A DNA stretch of 64,000 bases from an uncultured Christensenellaceae bacterium. GTDB taxonomy: Bacteria > Bacillota > Clostridia > Christensenellales > CAG-314. Positions 41,637 through 50,544 of the stretch are shown here, one piece after another (position 1 is the first letter of the stretch; the number at the start of each line of letters is the position of its first letter). The DNA is taken from positions 1 to 64,000 of the forward strand of contig CAJUIZ010000010.1 of NCBI GenBank assembly GCA_910586625.1, in the 5' to 3' direction. Made by a program: the position numbers and the translations under genes. The notes below the pieces were generated by a model, which had not been told where the DNA came from, made no database searches, and saw only the letters and a program-made list of their open reading frames with translations.

Positions 41637-41909
41637 CTATTTACCCGCCGTCTGCACGCCAAGCAGCAAACCCAACTTGACCCCTTCTTCGAAAAAAAGT
41701 GCCGTTTCTTCCATTGATAATTCGTCGCAAACGTCCTGATACCTTTTGTACAGCTGCATCAGCTTCTCGTTTGCGGCAAATTCTTTTTGCAATTGCTCGT
41801 CGGCGGTTATCAGCTTGTCCATCAATTTGTTATAAGTTTCGCTCATTTTGATGCTTTCTATCGAGCAATTACCGCTAAGTATTTCTCGTATTATCGATTT
41901 TGATTTCAT
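41637..41909 (-). CDS. Small helical protein, DUF6809-like, 90 aa
   Basis: All-alpha protein (MSETYNKLMDKLITADEQL ... FFEEGVKLGLLLGVQ). The GVKLGLLLGVQT end resembles a family of small proteins common in gut Clostridia (the DUF6809 type), but I place it by memory of the pattern only. Not phage-linked here. AAGGAG site. The promoter overlaps an inverted repeat (AACACAAGT / ACTTGTGTT) that may be an operator. Confidence 0.65.
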   Translation of the reverse strand: MKSKSIIREILSGNCSIESIKMSETYNKLMDKLITADEQLQKEFAANEKLMQLYKRYQDVCDELSMEETALFFEEGVKLGLLLGVQTAGK

Positions 41910-42298
41910 ATGTAATCTCCTTTTATATCAGTTTAACACAAGTAATATGACTTGTGTTGTATTTCCACAATTGTGGGCAGATTTTAGTAAAAATTCGGAA
42001 TTAGTGAAATAATATCAAGTTTTTATATTAGTTTATCACGAATTATTCGACTTGTGTTAAATAACCAGAATTATGGTTGAATAAATTTAACAAAAGTTAT
42101 TTCAACGTGTCCTACGAGTATTTACTCGGCTAAGCAAAATACGCTTGTTACAAAAAAATTAAAAAATTTCAAAAAACAGGTTAACAATTATTAACTTGTC
42201 GGTGTAAATAATATAAGTAAACAAAAAGGCGATTTCCAAAACACTCAAATTCCAACCACAATTACCGCCGTTCATGTTTACATGCTTACTCATTCCCC
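41910..42298. other. AT-rich intergenic region with a diverged duplicated segment
   Basis: Two related stretches of about 40 bases at 41922-41960 and 42017-42060 (TTTATATCAGTTTAACAC / TTTATATTAGTTTATCAC, each followed by GACTTGTGTT). The first copy carries the perfect inverted repeat AACACAAGT / ACTTGTGTT. The rest holds no ORF. Confidence 0.45.
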
Positions 42299-42373
42299 GA
42301 AAAACGGCTGCGAAATAATTCGCAGCCGTTTATAATAAAAGAAAAATCGCTCCCGCAGCAATTACGGAAGCGA
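42299..42373 (-). terminator. Tandem terminators after the ferredoxin gene
   Basis: Two minus-strand hairpins in a row: TCGCTTCCG / CGGGAGCGA with five T (42342-42373) and AACGGCTGCGAA / TTCGCAGCCGTT with T-run (42299-42330). Confidence 0.8.
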
Positions 42374-42391
42374 ATAATGGCAGTCCTAAAA

Positions 42392-42562
42392 TTAGGCTTC
42401 TTCGATAGCCCCAACGGGACATTGCGCCGCGCAAGCGCCGCAGTCTACGCAAAGATCCGCCGCAATTTCAAACTTGCCGTCGCCTTCCGAAATCGCTTCG
42501 CAAGGACAAACGCTTTGGCAACCGCCGCAAGCAATACAGTCGTTTGTGATTTTGTGAGCCAT
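42392..42562 (-). CDS. 2[4Fe-4S] ferredoxin, 56 aa
   Basis: Two CxxCxxCxxxCP clusters, CIACGGCQSVCP and CVDCGACAAQCP, spaced as in clostridial ferredoxins; acidic, no other domain. It is a soluble low-potential electron carrier, fitting an anaerobic fermenting host and the pyruvate metabolism suggested by ppdK. ATG at 42562 has a GGAGAGAG site; an upstream in-frame start at 42580 is not needed. Confidence 0.95.
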   Translation of the reverse strand: MAHKITNDCIACGGCQSVCPCEAISEGDGKFEIAADLCVDCGACAAQCPVGAIEEA

Positions 42563-42718
42563 TGTTCTCTCTCCTTCCATAATTTATTTTGGATAGTTCA
42601 ATTATACACATATTGTAAAATTTTGTCTATTTTTTTCGCGGTTATTTTGCAAAAATAATTACGCACGCTATAAATTATGCGCAGCCGCCGAAAAATTGCA
42701 TAATTTGTTAAAAGGAAA

Positions 42719-42748
42719 AATAAAAACCCTTTCGCAGGAAAGGGTTTT
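42719..42748 (-). terminator. Terminator after gpmI
   Basis: Minus strand: AAACCCTTTC / GAAAGGGTTT hairpin with TTATTTTT, about 75 bases after the gpmI stop. Confidence 0.8.
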
Positions 42749-42820
42749 AGTATAATGCTATATTACGTAATATTTATCTGCGCGGGGCAACGACCATTGG
42801 CGGAAATAACGCAAGCCGCT

Positions 42821-44377
42821 TTATTCCGTTTTCGCCGACTTTATAAGCACCTTGCCGGTCATTTCGTTCGGAATATCCATACCCATAGAATAAAGCATTG
42901 TGGGGGCAATGTCGCACAGCGCGCCTTCGTCAAGAGTTACCTTGCCGCGAAGCTGTTCGTCCACCATAATAAACGGCACCTTGTTAGTGGTATGCGCGGT
43001 AAACGGCGAGCCGTCTTCCGCAAGCATTTTTTCCGCGTTGCCGTGATCGGCGGTTACAAATACTCTGCCGCCCTGCTGCAAAATGCACTCTACCACTCGG
43101 CGAACGCAGTCGTCCACCTTGGCTACCGCCTGCTCCGTCGCGGAGATAACGCCCGTGTGGCCAACCATATCGCAGTTGGCGTAGTTGAGAATCATCACGT
43201 CGTACTTGTCCTTTTCTATTTCCGCTATTGCGCGTTCGCACACTTCTTCCGCGCTCATTTCCGGTTGAAGGTCGTAGGTGGCAACCTTGGGCGAAGCAAT
43301 AAGCACGCGCGTTTCGTTGTCGTTAGCCTGCTCTACGCCGCCGTTAAAGAAAAATGTAACGTGCGCGTACTTCTCCGTTTCCGCAATGCGCAGCTGCGTT
43401 TTGCCCTGTTTGGCAAGGTATTCGCCCAACGTGTTGACGTACGTTTCGGGACGGAAAGCAATGTCGATATCGGTAAACTTCTCGTCGTACTGCGTCATAC
43501 ACACCCAATGCACCTTGCGCGCTTTGCCTTTAAGCTCGAAGCCGTCGAAGCCGCTTTGCGTAAAGGCGCGGGTCATCTCCCTTGCGCGGTCGGGACGGAA
43601 GTTGAAGAATATAACCGAATCGCCGTTTTCGATTGTAGCGACGGGCTTGCCGTTTTCCGTAACGACGGTGGGAACGATAAATTCGTCCGTAACGCCTTCC
43701 TTGTAGCTGCGCTTCAATTCTTCGGCAGGGTTATCGGTATATCTGTCGCCTACGCCGAGCGTTAACATATCGTAAGCCTTTTCCACGCGCTCCCAACGAT
43801 TGTCGCGGTCCATAGCGTAATATCTGCCGCACACCGTGGCTATTTTGCCGAAGTTAAGCTCGGCAATTTTTTCCTGCAATTGCTGAATAAAAGCCACTCC
43901 GCTTGTGGGTGAAACGTCCCGCCCGTCCATATAACAATGTACGTATACGCTGTCCAGTCCTTCGCGCTTGGCAAGCTCTATCAAAGCAAACAGGTGCGTA
44001 ATATGCGAGTGTACGCCGCCGTTGGACGTAAGCCCCATAACGTGCAGCTTGCCGCCGTTCTTCTTGGCAGCTTGTATCGCGCCCAAAAAGGCGGGGTTCG
44101 TAAAGAAATCTCCGTCCGCAATAGACTTGGTAATACGCGTAAGCTCCTGATACACCACGCGCCCCGCGCCTATGTTTAAGTGCCCGACTTCGCTGTTGCC
44201 CATTTGTCCTTCGGGAAGCCCCACCGCAAGACCGCTTGCTTCGAGCGTCGTCGTAGGATAAGTCGACATAAGATAACGTACGTAGGGCGAACAGCCGACG
44301 CCTATTGCGTTGCCGCGCTCTTGCTTGGACAAGCCGTAGCCGTCCATAATTACCAATGCAGTAATTCTTTTATCCAT
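42821..44377 (-). CDS. gpmI: 2,3-bisphosphoglycerate-independent phosphoglycerate mutase, 518 aa
   Basis: Interconverts 3- and 2-phosphoglycerate with a metal-dependent phosphoserine mechanism. Marks: VIMDGYGLSKQERGNAI, the phosphoserine loop GLPEGQMGNSEVGHLNIGAG, YMDGRDVSPTSG and the metal-binding VTADHGNAEKM. Full length. Final gene of the pgk-tpiA-gpmI block. AGGAG site before the ATG. Confidence 0.96.
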   Translation of the reverse strand: MDKRITALVIMDGYGLSKQERGNAIGVGCSPYVRYLMSTYPTTTLEASGLAVGLPEGQMGNSEVGHLNIGAGRVVYQELTRITKSIADGDFFTNPAFLGAIQAAKKNGGKLHVMGLTSNGGVHSHITHLFALIELAKREGLDSVYVHCYMDGRDVSPTSGVAFIQQLQEKIAELNFGKIATVCGRYYAMDRDNRWERVEKAYDMLTLGVGDRYTDNPAEELKRSYKEGVTDEFIVPTVVTENGKPVATIENGDSVIFFNFRPDRAREMTRAFTQSGFDGFELKGKARKVHWVCMTQYDEKFTDIDIAFRPETYVNTLGEYLAKQGKTQLRIAETEKYAHVTFFFNGGVEQANDNETRVLIASPKVATYDLQPEMSAEEVCERAIAEIEKDKYDVMILNYANCDMVGHTGVISATEQAVAKVDDCVRRVVECILQQGGRVFVTADHGNAEKMLAEDGSPFTAHTTNKVPFIMVDEQLRGKVTLDEGALCDIAPTMLYSMGMDIPNEMTGKVLIKSAKTE

Positions 44378-44533
44378 AATAATCTCCTATAAATCTTGAA
44401 CTACTTCGCTTTTAACGCCTTATACATTGCTAATGTACCGACGGGCGAATCAGCAGGCAAACGCGTATTTCCCGAATAAGCGTACTACCCGTACGCAACT
44501 GTAAAGAAACCGCAAGTATAACGCGCCGATTCG

Positions 44534-45286
44534 CTATATGTGCGCCTTAACGACGGCGGCGAACTTTTCCGCTACAAGGCTTGCTCCGCCGATAAGTCCG
44601 CCGTCGATTTGCGGCATATTGAGCAGTCCTTCGGCGTTCTTATCGTTCATACTTCCGCCGTACTGAATGTACAGCGCGTCGGCGGCAGCCTTACCGTATT
44701 TTTCGGCGAATACGCCGCGCACGAAGCGTATTGCTTCGTCGGCTTGCTCGTCGGTTGCCGTAACGCCCGTGCCGATAGCCCATACGGGTTCGTAAGCTAC
44801 AATAATGTGTTCGAGTTCTTGAACGGAAATATCCTTGAAACCTTCCAATACCTGACGGCGCAGTACTTCTTCCATTCTGCCGCCGTTACGTTCGTCTAAC
44901 GTTTCACCTATGCAAACGATGGGTTTAAGTCCTGCGTTCAAAGCTGCCTTGGTGCGCGCAAGCACAGTCGCGTCCGTCTCACCGAAATACGTACGGCGTT
45001 CGGAGTGTCCTATCACTACGTACTCCACGCCTATTTCCGTAAGCATAGACGGAGCTATTTCACCGGTAAACGCGCCCGACTCCTTCCAGTGGCAGTTTTG
45101 CGCGCCCACGTGAATATTGGTTCCCTTGGTAAGCTTTACCGCTTTGCAAAGGTCCGTAAACGGCACGCAGATAATTACGGTATTGTTTGTATCCTGTACC
45201 AACGGTATAAGCGCGGTAATAAGCTGTTCCGTTTGTTCGCGGGTGTTGTTCATCTTCCAGTTGCCCGCTATAATCTTGTTTTTCAT
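44534..45286 (-). CDS. tpiA: Triosephosphate isomerase, 250 aa
   Basis: Eight-stranded barrel enzyme interconverting dihydroxyacetone phosphate and glyceraldehyde 3-phosphate. AGNWKMNNT at the start carries the catalytic Lys, VIGHSERRTYFGE the His, and VAYEPVWAIGTG the Glu. Closing YGGSMNDKNAEGLLNMPQIDGGLIGGASL is canonical. AAAGGAG site. Lies 76 bases after pgk. Confidence 0.97.
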   Translation of the reverse strand: MKNKIIAGNWKMNNTREQTEQLITALIPLVQDTNNTVIICVPFTDLCKAVKLTKGTNIHVGAQNCHWKESGAFTGEIAPSMLTEIGVEYVVIGHSERRTYFGETDATVLARTKAALNAGLKPIVCIGETLDERNGGRMEEVLRRQVLEGFKDISVQELEHIIVAYEPVWAIGTGVTATDEQADEAIRFVRGVFAEKYGKAAADALYIQYGGSMNDKNAEGLLNMPQIDGGLIGGASLVAEKFAAVVKAHI

Positions 45287-45362
45287 ATTAACTCCTTTAT
45301 TAGTGATACGGCATACAATGCGTAATCGTATGCCGTATGATAATTTTTGCTGTATTTATCTG

Positions 45363-46676
45363 TTATTTTTCGTTTAAGCAGGCAATACCGGGCAGAACCT
45401 TGCCTTCGAACAATTCAAGACTTGCTCCGCCGCCTGTGGATACATGACTCATCTTGTCGGCGTAGCCAAGCTGCGCCACAGCCGCCGCCGAATCTCCGCC
45501 GCCGATAATGGTAGTAGCGTCGCTTTCAGCCATAGCCTTGGCAACCGCGTTGGTACCCTTGGCAAGCGTGGGATTTTCGAATACGCCCATAGGCCCGTTC
45601 CATATAACCGTCTTTGCGCTCTTTATTACGTTAGCGTACAGCTCGCAGGTTTTGGGTCCGATATCCGCGCCTTCGCGGTCGGCGGGTATCTTGTCTACGT
45701 CTACCGTCTCGGTAGATACGGGCGCGTCGATTGGGTTGGGGAAGTCGGCGATAGTTACGCAGTCTACGGGAAGATAAATCTTCTTGCCTGCCTTGGCAGC
45801 CTTTTCCAACATATCGCGGCAGTAGCCGAGCTTTTCTTCGTCAAGAAGCGACTTGCCTATTTCGTAGCCTTGGGACTTCAAAAAGGTGTACGCCATTCCG
45901 CCGCCGATAACGAGCGAATCGCACTTTTCAAGCAGATTATTGATTACGTTGAGTTTGTCCGCAACCTTCGCTCCGCCCAAGATTGCTACGAAGGGACGTA
46001 CGGGGTTGTCCAACGCGTCCGCCATAACGGAAAGCTCCTTTTCGATAAGGAAACCGCAAACGGCGTCTTTTACAAAGCCGTATTCCACAATAGCCGCCGT
46101 GCTTGCGTGCGAACGGTGAGCCGTTCCGAATGCGTCGTTAACGTATATGTCCGCAAATGAGGCAAGCTTTTTGCAGAATTCTTCATCGCGCCCTTCTTCG
46201 CCTGCGTCGAAACGCGTGTTTTCCAACAATACCGCTTCGCCTTCCTTCAACGCGGCAACCTTTGCCTGAGCGTCCGCGCCCACTATATCCGCCGCAAACG
46301 TAACCTTGCCGTCCAACAGCTGATTAAGCCTGTCGGCAACGGGTTTAAGCGAGAATTTCTTCGCGTCGCCCTTCAACGCCTTGGCAATATACTCAGCCTT
46401 AGCCGCAGCCTGTTCTTCCGCGGGCAAAGCTTCCACCGCCTTCTTTTCCTTCTTGTTAAGCTTGAAGTTAGGCGTAAAAATGTTGTGGGGTTTGCCCAAA
46501 TGCGAGCACAAAATAACCTTTGCGCCATGCTCTAAAAGATACTTTATTGTAGGAAGCGCGCCGTTAATACGGTTTTCGTCCGTGATAACGCCGTCCTTCA
46601 TAGGCACGTTAAAATCTACGCGCACCAAACATTTCTTGCCTTTTACGTTTACGTCTTTAATGCTTTTTTTATTCAT
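45363..46676 (-). CDS. pgk: Phosphoglycerate kinase with an N-domain insertion, 437 aa
   Basis: Makes ATP from 1,3-bisphosphoglycerate. Typical marks: [52 protein letters not shown] and the nucleotide loop near GGGDSAAAV. About 40 extra residues, mostly Lys/Ala/Glu ([19 protein letters not shown] and onward, roughly residues 70-110), are inserted after the substrate-binding HLGKP, where most bacterial enzymes have a short RPKG loop. The rest is standard. First gene of the glycolytic block. Confidence 0.96.
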   Translation of the reverse strand: MNKKSIKDVNVKGKKCLVRVDFNVPMKDGVITDENRINGALPTIKYLLEHGAKVILCSHLGKPHNIFTPNFKLNKKEKKAVEALPAEEQAAAKAEYIAKALKGDAKKFSLKPVADRLNQLLDGKVTFAADIVGADAQAKVAALKEGEAVLLENTRFDAGEEGRDEEFCKKLASFADIYVNDAFGTAHRSHASTAAIVEYGFVKDAVCGFLIEKELSVMADALDNPVRPFVAILGGAKVADKLNVINNLLEKCDSLVIGGGMAYTFLKSQGYEIGKSLLDEEKLGYCRDMLEKAAKAGKKIYLPVDCVTIADFPNPIDAPVSTETVDVDKIPADREGADIGPKTCELYANVIKSAKTVIWNGPMGVFENPTLAKGTNAVAKAMAESDATTIIGGGDSAAAVAQLGYADKMSHVSTGGGASLELFEGKVLPGIACLNEK

Positions 46677-46876
46677 TAATAGCGTCGCTCCTTAAATATT
46701 TTTTGAATGTCCGACGGCAATAAAACGCCGAACTTTGACATATACAATTATAGTTTTCAACGGCAACGTTGTCAAGTAAAAAGCTATTGCAAAATGTTTA
46801 GGTCGAACGCAAGATAAATTTATAACGCGCAAAAAATACGCGCCGAATACGTTTACGGACACGTCGAAATAAACGC

Positions 46877-46905
46877 AAAATACGCGGCTGTTTTATGCAG
46901 CCGCG
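46877..46905 (-). terminator. Terminator after the glycosyltransferase
   Basis: Minus strand: CGCGGCTG / CAGCCGCG with a seven-base loop and TATTTTG. Confidence 0.6.
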
Positions 46906-46910
46906 CTATA

Positions 46911-47939
46911 CTAAGCAAACCATTTGTCATTACTAATCACGGTCGAATCGGTTGGGCGAAGCGTTCGCGCTCGAAGATGGTACGCCTTGGCTTTTTGCCT
47001 GTCGTTTAGGTTCCAATAGCACACGGACAGGCTAACGCAGGGATAAAACAGCTTGTAGTACCCGTTTACGAAACCGTATTGACAGTTGGACGACAGGGCG
47101 TATTCGTACCACACCGCCGCCAAATCGTACCGCCGCACCGCAAGATAAACGTCGCCGAAAAGACAGCACGTTTCGGCATCGGGCGGAAGAATAGCAACAG
47201 ACGCGGACAACGCGGACAACGCCTTGGCATAATCCTTGCGGGTAAGACTGATACGGGCAAGCAATTTGCAGCCATGCGCGCGATCCACTTCGTAAGCACG
47301 TACGTTCCGACAGAAACGTTCAAGAATCGGCTCCGCTTCCGCAGTCATACCGTTTTCCATCAAAGTGCGCGCGTAGTAATACCTGTCGCGGGCGGTAAAG
47401 CGTTTGCCGCGGGCTAAGGCGCTTTGGTAAATTGCCAAATTGCGAGCCGAATGGTCTGCGCTTGACGTGTGAACAACGTCTGCCGAAATATATTCCGTCC
47501 TGCCAAACGGCGTAATAGCTTCGTGAATAAACCCGTTAAAACGGCACTTCGCGCACCGCCTGACAATACGCTCACGCCAAAACCAATATTCGCCGTTTTG
47601 CCCCATTCGGTATCGCATAAAGTAGGTGTCGGCGGGCTCGGGCGTGCGTTTAAGCTCGGCAAGCTTGTTTACGGCGGCTTCGGGCAGCTCGTCGTCGGCG
47701 TCCAGCCACATCACGTAGTCGCAATTCGCCTTTTTGACGGCGTAGTTGCGCGCAGAAGCAAAGTTGTCGCGCCAAGAGTAAAAGTACACATTGTCGGTAT
47801 AACGCCGCGCAACGGTTACCGTACCGTCGCATGAGCCTGTGTCCACAACGACGATTTCGTCGGCGAACGTCAAAGTCGGCAATAATCTTTTAAGATTCTC
47901 TTCTTCGTTCTTGCAAATCAATGTAACGGAAATAGTCAT
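46911..47939 (-). CDS. Family 2 glycosyltransferase with tetratricopeptide-like C-terminus, 342 aa
   Basis: GT2 domain at the N-terminus: TLICKNEEENLKRLLPTL, VVDTGSCDGT, DYVMWLDADDELPE (the DxD metal site). After about residue 210 come helical repeats of TPR kind (AVWYEYALSSNCQYGFVNGYY; LARISLTRKDYAKALSALSAS). Such enzymes glycosylate surface polymers or proteins; the acceptor is unknown. No clear ribosome site precedes the ATG at 47939. Stands alone. Confidence 0.88.
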   Translation of the reverse strand: MTISVTLICKNEEENLKRLLPTLTFADEIVVVDTGSCDGTVTVARRYTDNVYFYSWRDNFASARNYAVKKANCDYVMWLDADDELPEAAVNKLAELKRTPEPADTYFMRYRMGQNGEYWFWRERIVRRCAKCRFNGFIHEAITPFGRTEYISADVVHTSSADHSARNLAIYQSALARGKRFTARDRYYYARTLMENGMTAEAEPILERFCRNVRAYEVDRAHGCKLLARISLTRKDYAKALSALSASVAILPPDAETCCLFGDVYLAVRRYDLAAVWYEYALSSNCQYGFVNGYYKLFYPCVSLSVCYWNLNDRQKAKAYHLRARTLRPTDSTVISNDKWFA

Positions 47940-48077
47940 ATAACAGGATATGCCGCCAAACGTCCGCGCGTTATAGTTTTTTACGCGTAAATATTATAAA
48001 TTTTTTGTCGAGTTAGTTTAAGCACCGATTGTTTACGATGCGCATACATTGAAACAAAACGCTAAGGAGCCACCACT

Positions 48078-48578
48078 ATGAAACCTTTGATTTGCGACTT
48101 ACCCTACCCGTCCGTCGAAACGCTGACCAAGGACGTTAGGAGCGGCCAAATTATTTCCTTCGCCTACGCTACTTTGCGCGGAGAGCTTTCTGCCACGCTG
48201 CAATATACATATCACCACTTTTATATGGGACAAACGGACAAGGACGACGCGCAAACGCTGATGAGTATCGCTCTGGCGGAGATGAAGCATATAGACATAT
48301 TGGGCGAAGCAATGTTAAAGCTCGGCGTAAGCCCCAAATACGTACAGTGCCCCAATACTCAAACATACTACAACACTTCCACAGTGTCGCAGGCGGTAAT
48401 GCCGTCGAAAATGCTGATGGACGACATACAGGGCGAAATGAACGCCATAGCCGACTATCAAAAAATGCTGTTTATACTCAAAAACGAACAGGTTGCCGCA
48501 ATAATACAGCGCATAGTGCTGGACGAACAGCTGCACCTTGAAACGCTAAAAACAATGCTAAAAAAGTATTCCGAATAA
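48078..48578 (+). CDS. Ferritin-like di-iron protein, 166 aa
   Basis: Four-helix bundle with Glu/His metal ligands at the expected places: RGELSATLQYTYHH, ALAEMKHIDILGEAML, QGEMNAIADYQKM and VLDEQLHLETLKTML. This is the rubrerythrin/bacterioferritin-like layout, without a rubredoxin domain. A likely role is oxidative-stress defence or iron handling in an anaerobe. AAGGAG site. The function of this small subgroup is not established. Confidence 0.85.
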   Translation: MKPLICDLPYPSVETLTKDVRSGQIISFAYATLRGELSATLQYTYHHFYMGQTDKDDAQTLMSIALAEMKHIDILGEAMLKLGVSPKYVQCPNTQTYYNTSTVSQAVMPSKMLMDDIQGEMNAIADYQKMLFILKNEQVAAIIQRIVLDEQLHLETLKTMLKKYSE

Positions 48579-48584
48579 TTTTTT

Positions 48585-48616
48585 ACGGCGCGAAATTATT
48601 CGCGCCGTTTGTTTTT
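48585..48616 (+). terminator. Terminator between convergent genes
   Basis: ACGGCGCGAA / TTCGCGCCGT with TTGTTTTT on the plus side; it overlaps the end of the small minus-strand gene. Confidence 0.8.
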
Positions 48617-48781
48617 ACCGAAATTGTTTTTGCCGTTGCCGCGCACGGGTTCGGACGTTTGACCGCTCGTTGACGTCTGCTTTGCAGGCAAATTCAGCTC
48701 CGCCGCTATTTTTTCCCACATTCTCTGCTTTGCTTCCGGCTCCTGATCTTCTATCAGTTTGTGAATAAACATATCGTCCAT
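48596..48781 (-). CDS. Small protein of unknown function, 61 aa
   Basis: Helical N-terminal half (FIHKLIEDQEPEAKQRMWEKIAAELN) and a disordered, basic end (GNGKNNFGKNKRRE). The ATG at 48781 follows GGTGGAG. Divergent from the XRE gene at 48914. Not recognised. Confidence 0.6.
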   Translation of the reverse strand: MDDMFIHKLIEDQEPEAKQRMWEKIAAELNLPAKQTSTSGQTSEPVRGNGKNNFGKNKRRE

Positions 48782-48913
48782 CTTCTCCACCCCTTTATTG
48801 TATTTTACCATCTTTTCAGCAATTCGTCAATTCATTGTCGGCACGCCAACATCAGAAAAATATTACATTGCATATACTATTACTGTCGGTACACCGTACA
48901 AGGAGATATAAAA

Positions 48914-49147
48914 ATGAGATTAGTAGACGCAGTATACGCGCGGATTATTGAATTGGCTAAGTCGCGCAAGCTTTCAATGAACGCATTGTCCAACGCAAGC
49001 GGAGTTCCGCGCACTACTATCATAACTATGACGAACAGCTCAACCGTAAAGCTGTCCACCGTATACGGAATATGCGACGGGCTTAACATCACTTTGGAAC
49101 AGTTCTTCGATTCGCCGCTGTTCGACAACGAAAATATTACAGATTAA
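48914..49147 (+). CDS. XRE-family helix-turn-helix protein, 77 aa
   Basis: Consists almost only of an XRE DNA-binding domain (IIELAKSRKLSMNALSNASGVPRTTIITM ... TVYGICDGLNITLEQFFDSP). AAGGAG site seven bases before the ATG at 48914. Upstream in-frame residues lack a start signal. Targets unknown; such small XRE proteins often regulate themselves or a neighbour. Confidence 0.85.
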   Translation: MRLVDAVYARIIELAKSRKLSMNALSNASGVPRTTIITMTNSSTVKLSTVYGICDGLNITLEQFFDSPLFDNENITD

Positions 49148-49207
49148 ACACAACAAAAATCTCCGCAAAAAATTGCGGAGATTTTTTAAGCTGACAAGTT
49201 ATCAACA

Positions 49208-50020
49208 TTAGGACAGCATTTTCTTGAACAGCTCGCCCGCCCACTTGATAAAGGACGGAACGGTTTCGTCTATTAAAGCCTTTACCTGTTCCTTCATCTC
49301 GGCGGAAAGCTTGCCTACGTGCTGAAAAACGCTGCCGTCCGCCTTGTGTCCGCCAATTGCTATCATAGCCTGCGCGCGGTCGCCCAACGCGGCGTATTTG
49401 CCTATTGCAAGCGCGCCCACCGATACGTCGCCTATCGCAACCGCCCCGAGCGAAAACACGCCGAAGCTTATTGCGCCGACGGCGAATATGCCTGCGGAAA
49501 TGGTACCTACGCTGAACAACGCCGCGGAAAACAAACCTACGGCAAAAATCAGCCCCAACGACAGCGTTCCGCATGATATAACGCCAAGCGACAGTACGCC
49601 AACCGACAGGACGCCGCAGGAGCTTACGCCTACTGCTATTACCCCGCGCGCCTTTAACCCTACAGCGATAAATCCGCGGGCGTTTCTTGCAACGTGCCAC
49701 AGCGGCATACCCCATATTGTACGCTTGCTTTTGCGTTCCTTTATTTTAGGAACGCGTATTTCTATTGCCGCAACGCTGTCCGTCTGACCGCATGGGTTGT
49801 GATTGGCACAGTCCGTTTTGTCGCCGCCGTTTAACAAAAGGTAGTCGGACGAGCAGTTGAAAAGCTCGCATATTTTTACAAGCTTGTCCGTTTCGGGATA
49901 CGCAGTGCCGCTTTCCCACTTGCTTACCGACTGCCGCGATACGCCGAGTATGTCCGCAAACTGCTCCTGAGTATAATTTTGTTCCCGTCTCAGCTTTGCG
50001 AGTTTGTCTCCGAATGTCAT
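49208..50020 (-). CDS. XRE regulator fused to a hydrophobic pentapeptide-repeat domain, 270 aa
   Basis: N-terminal XRE domain (LRREQNYTQEQFADILGVSRQSVSKWESGTAYP, residues about 9-41), a linker, then about 16 tandem five-residue units of the form G-h-h-S/A-h (GVIAV, GVLSV, GVLSL, GTLSL, GAVAI) across roughly residues 120-205, then a helical amphipathic end. The five-residue period suggests a beta-helix-like stack, though the hydrophobic character could also mean membrane association. ATG at 50020 follows AAGGAG. Confidence 0.8.
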   Translation of the reverse strand: MTFGDKLAKLRREQNYTQEQFADILGVSRQSVSKWESGTAYPETDKLVKICELFNCSSDYLLLNGGDKTDCANHNPCGQTDSVAAIEIRVPKIKERKSKRTIWGMPLWHVARNARGFIAVGLKARGVIAVGVSSCGVLSVGVLSLGVISCGTLSLGLIFAVGLFSAALFSVGTISAGIFAVGAISFGVFSLGAVAIGDVSVGALAIGKYAALGDRAQAMIAIGGHKADGSVFQHVGKLSAEMKEQVKALIDETVPSFIKWAGELFKKMLS

Positions 50021-50248
50021 GAAATTTTTCTCCTTGCCAATTGCCGAGTTTGGACCGTAAAAACGACGCAAGCTAAAATACATCTATGCGTTGTACGACA
50101 TTATTAAGCCGAACAAGCTTAACCAAACCCGTTTTGCAGTTTAATTATATACCGAATTTGCGGAAAACTCTACCGCTTTTGAGTTTCTTTATGTAAACTT
50201 TCGGTTGCGTTTGGCATAAATATACTTAAATGTAGTATAACCCAATAC

Positions 50249-50286
50249 AAAACGACTTAAAGGCATTGTACTTTTAAGTCGTTTTT
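50249..50286. terminator. Orphan bidirectional terminator-like hairpin
   Basis: AAAACGACTTAAA / TTTTAAGTCGTTTTT in the 524-base gap between the XRE-repeat gene and ppdK. A TAGTATAA box lies just upstream on the plus strand. No ORF in the gap. Confidence 0.55.
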
Positions 50287-50491
50287 CATCGTTGATAGGT
50301 ATTATACTACAAACACGCTTAAAACGGTAGCTTCGCCTATTGTCTGCCGTTATAATAAACTTTTATTTGCGTTAGCGTAATCGATTATATTTTGCAAGCC
50401 TTCGGCTAATTTTGTCAAATCGATTGCTATTTTGTCGAATTGATATCAATTGATACAACTGCAAGGGGTGCAACAAATTTCATTTTTCGAC

Positions 50492-50528
50492 AAAAAAACT
50501 CCCGATTCCGTATCGAAATCGGGAGTTT
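50492..50528 (-). terminator. ppdK terminator
   Basis: Minus strand: AACTCCCGATT / AATCGGGAGTT followed by seven T. Confidence 0.88.
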
Positions 50529-50544
50529 TATGTCTAATTAAGTC

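Noticed and set aside
50090..50300. A small RNA gene ending at the orphan hairpin
   Set aside because: The hairpin is terminator-like, but no promoter with proper spacing could be placed upstream.
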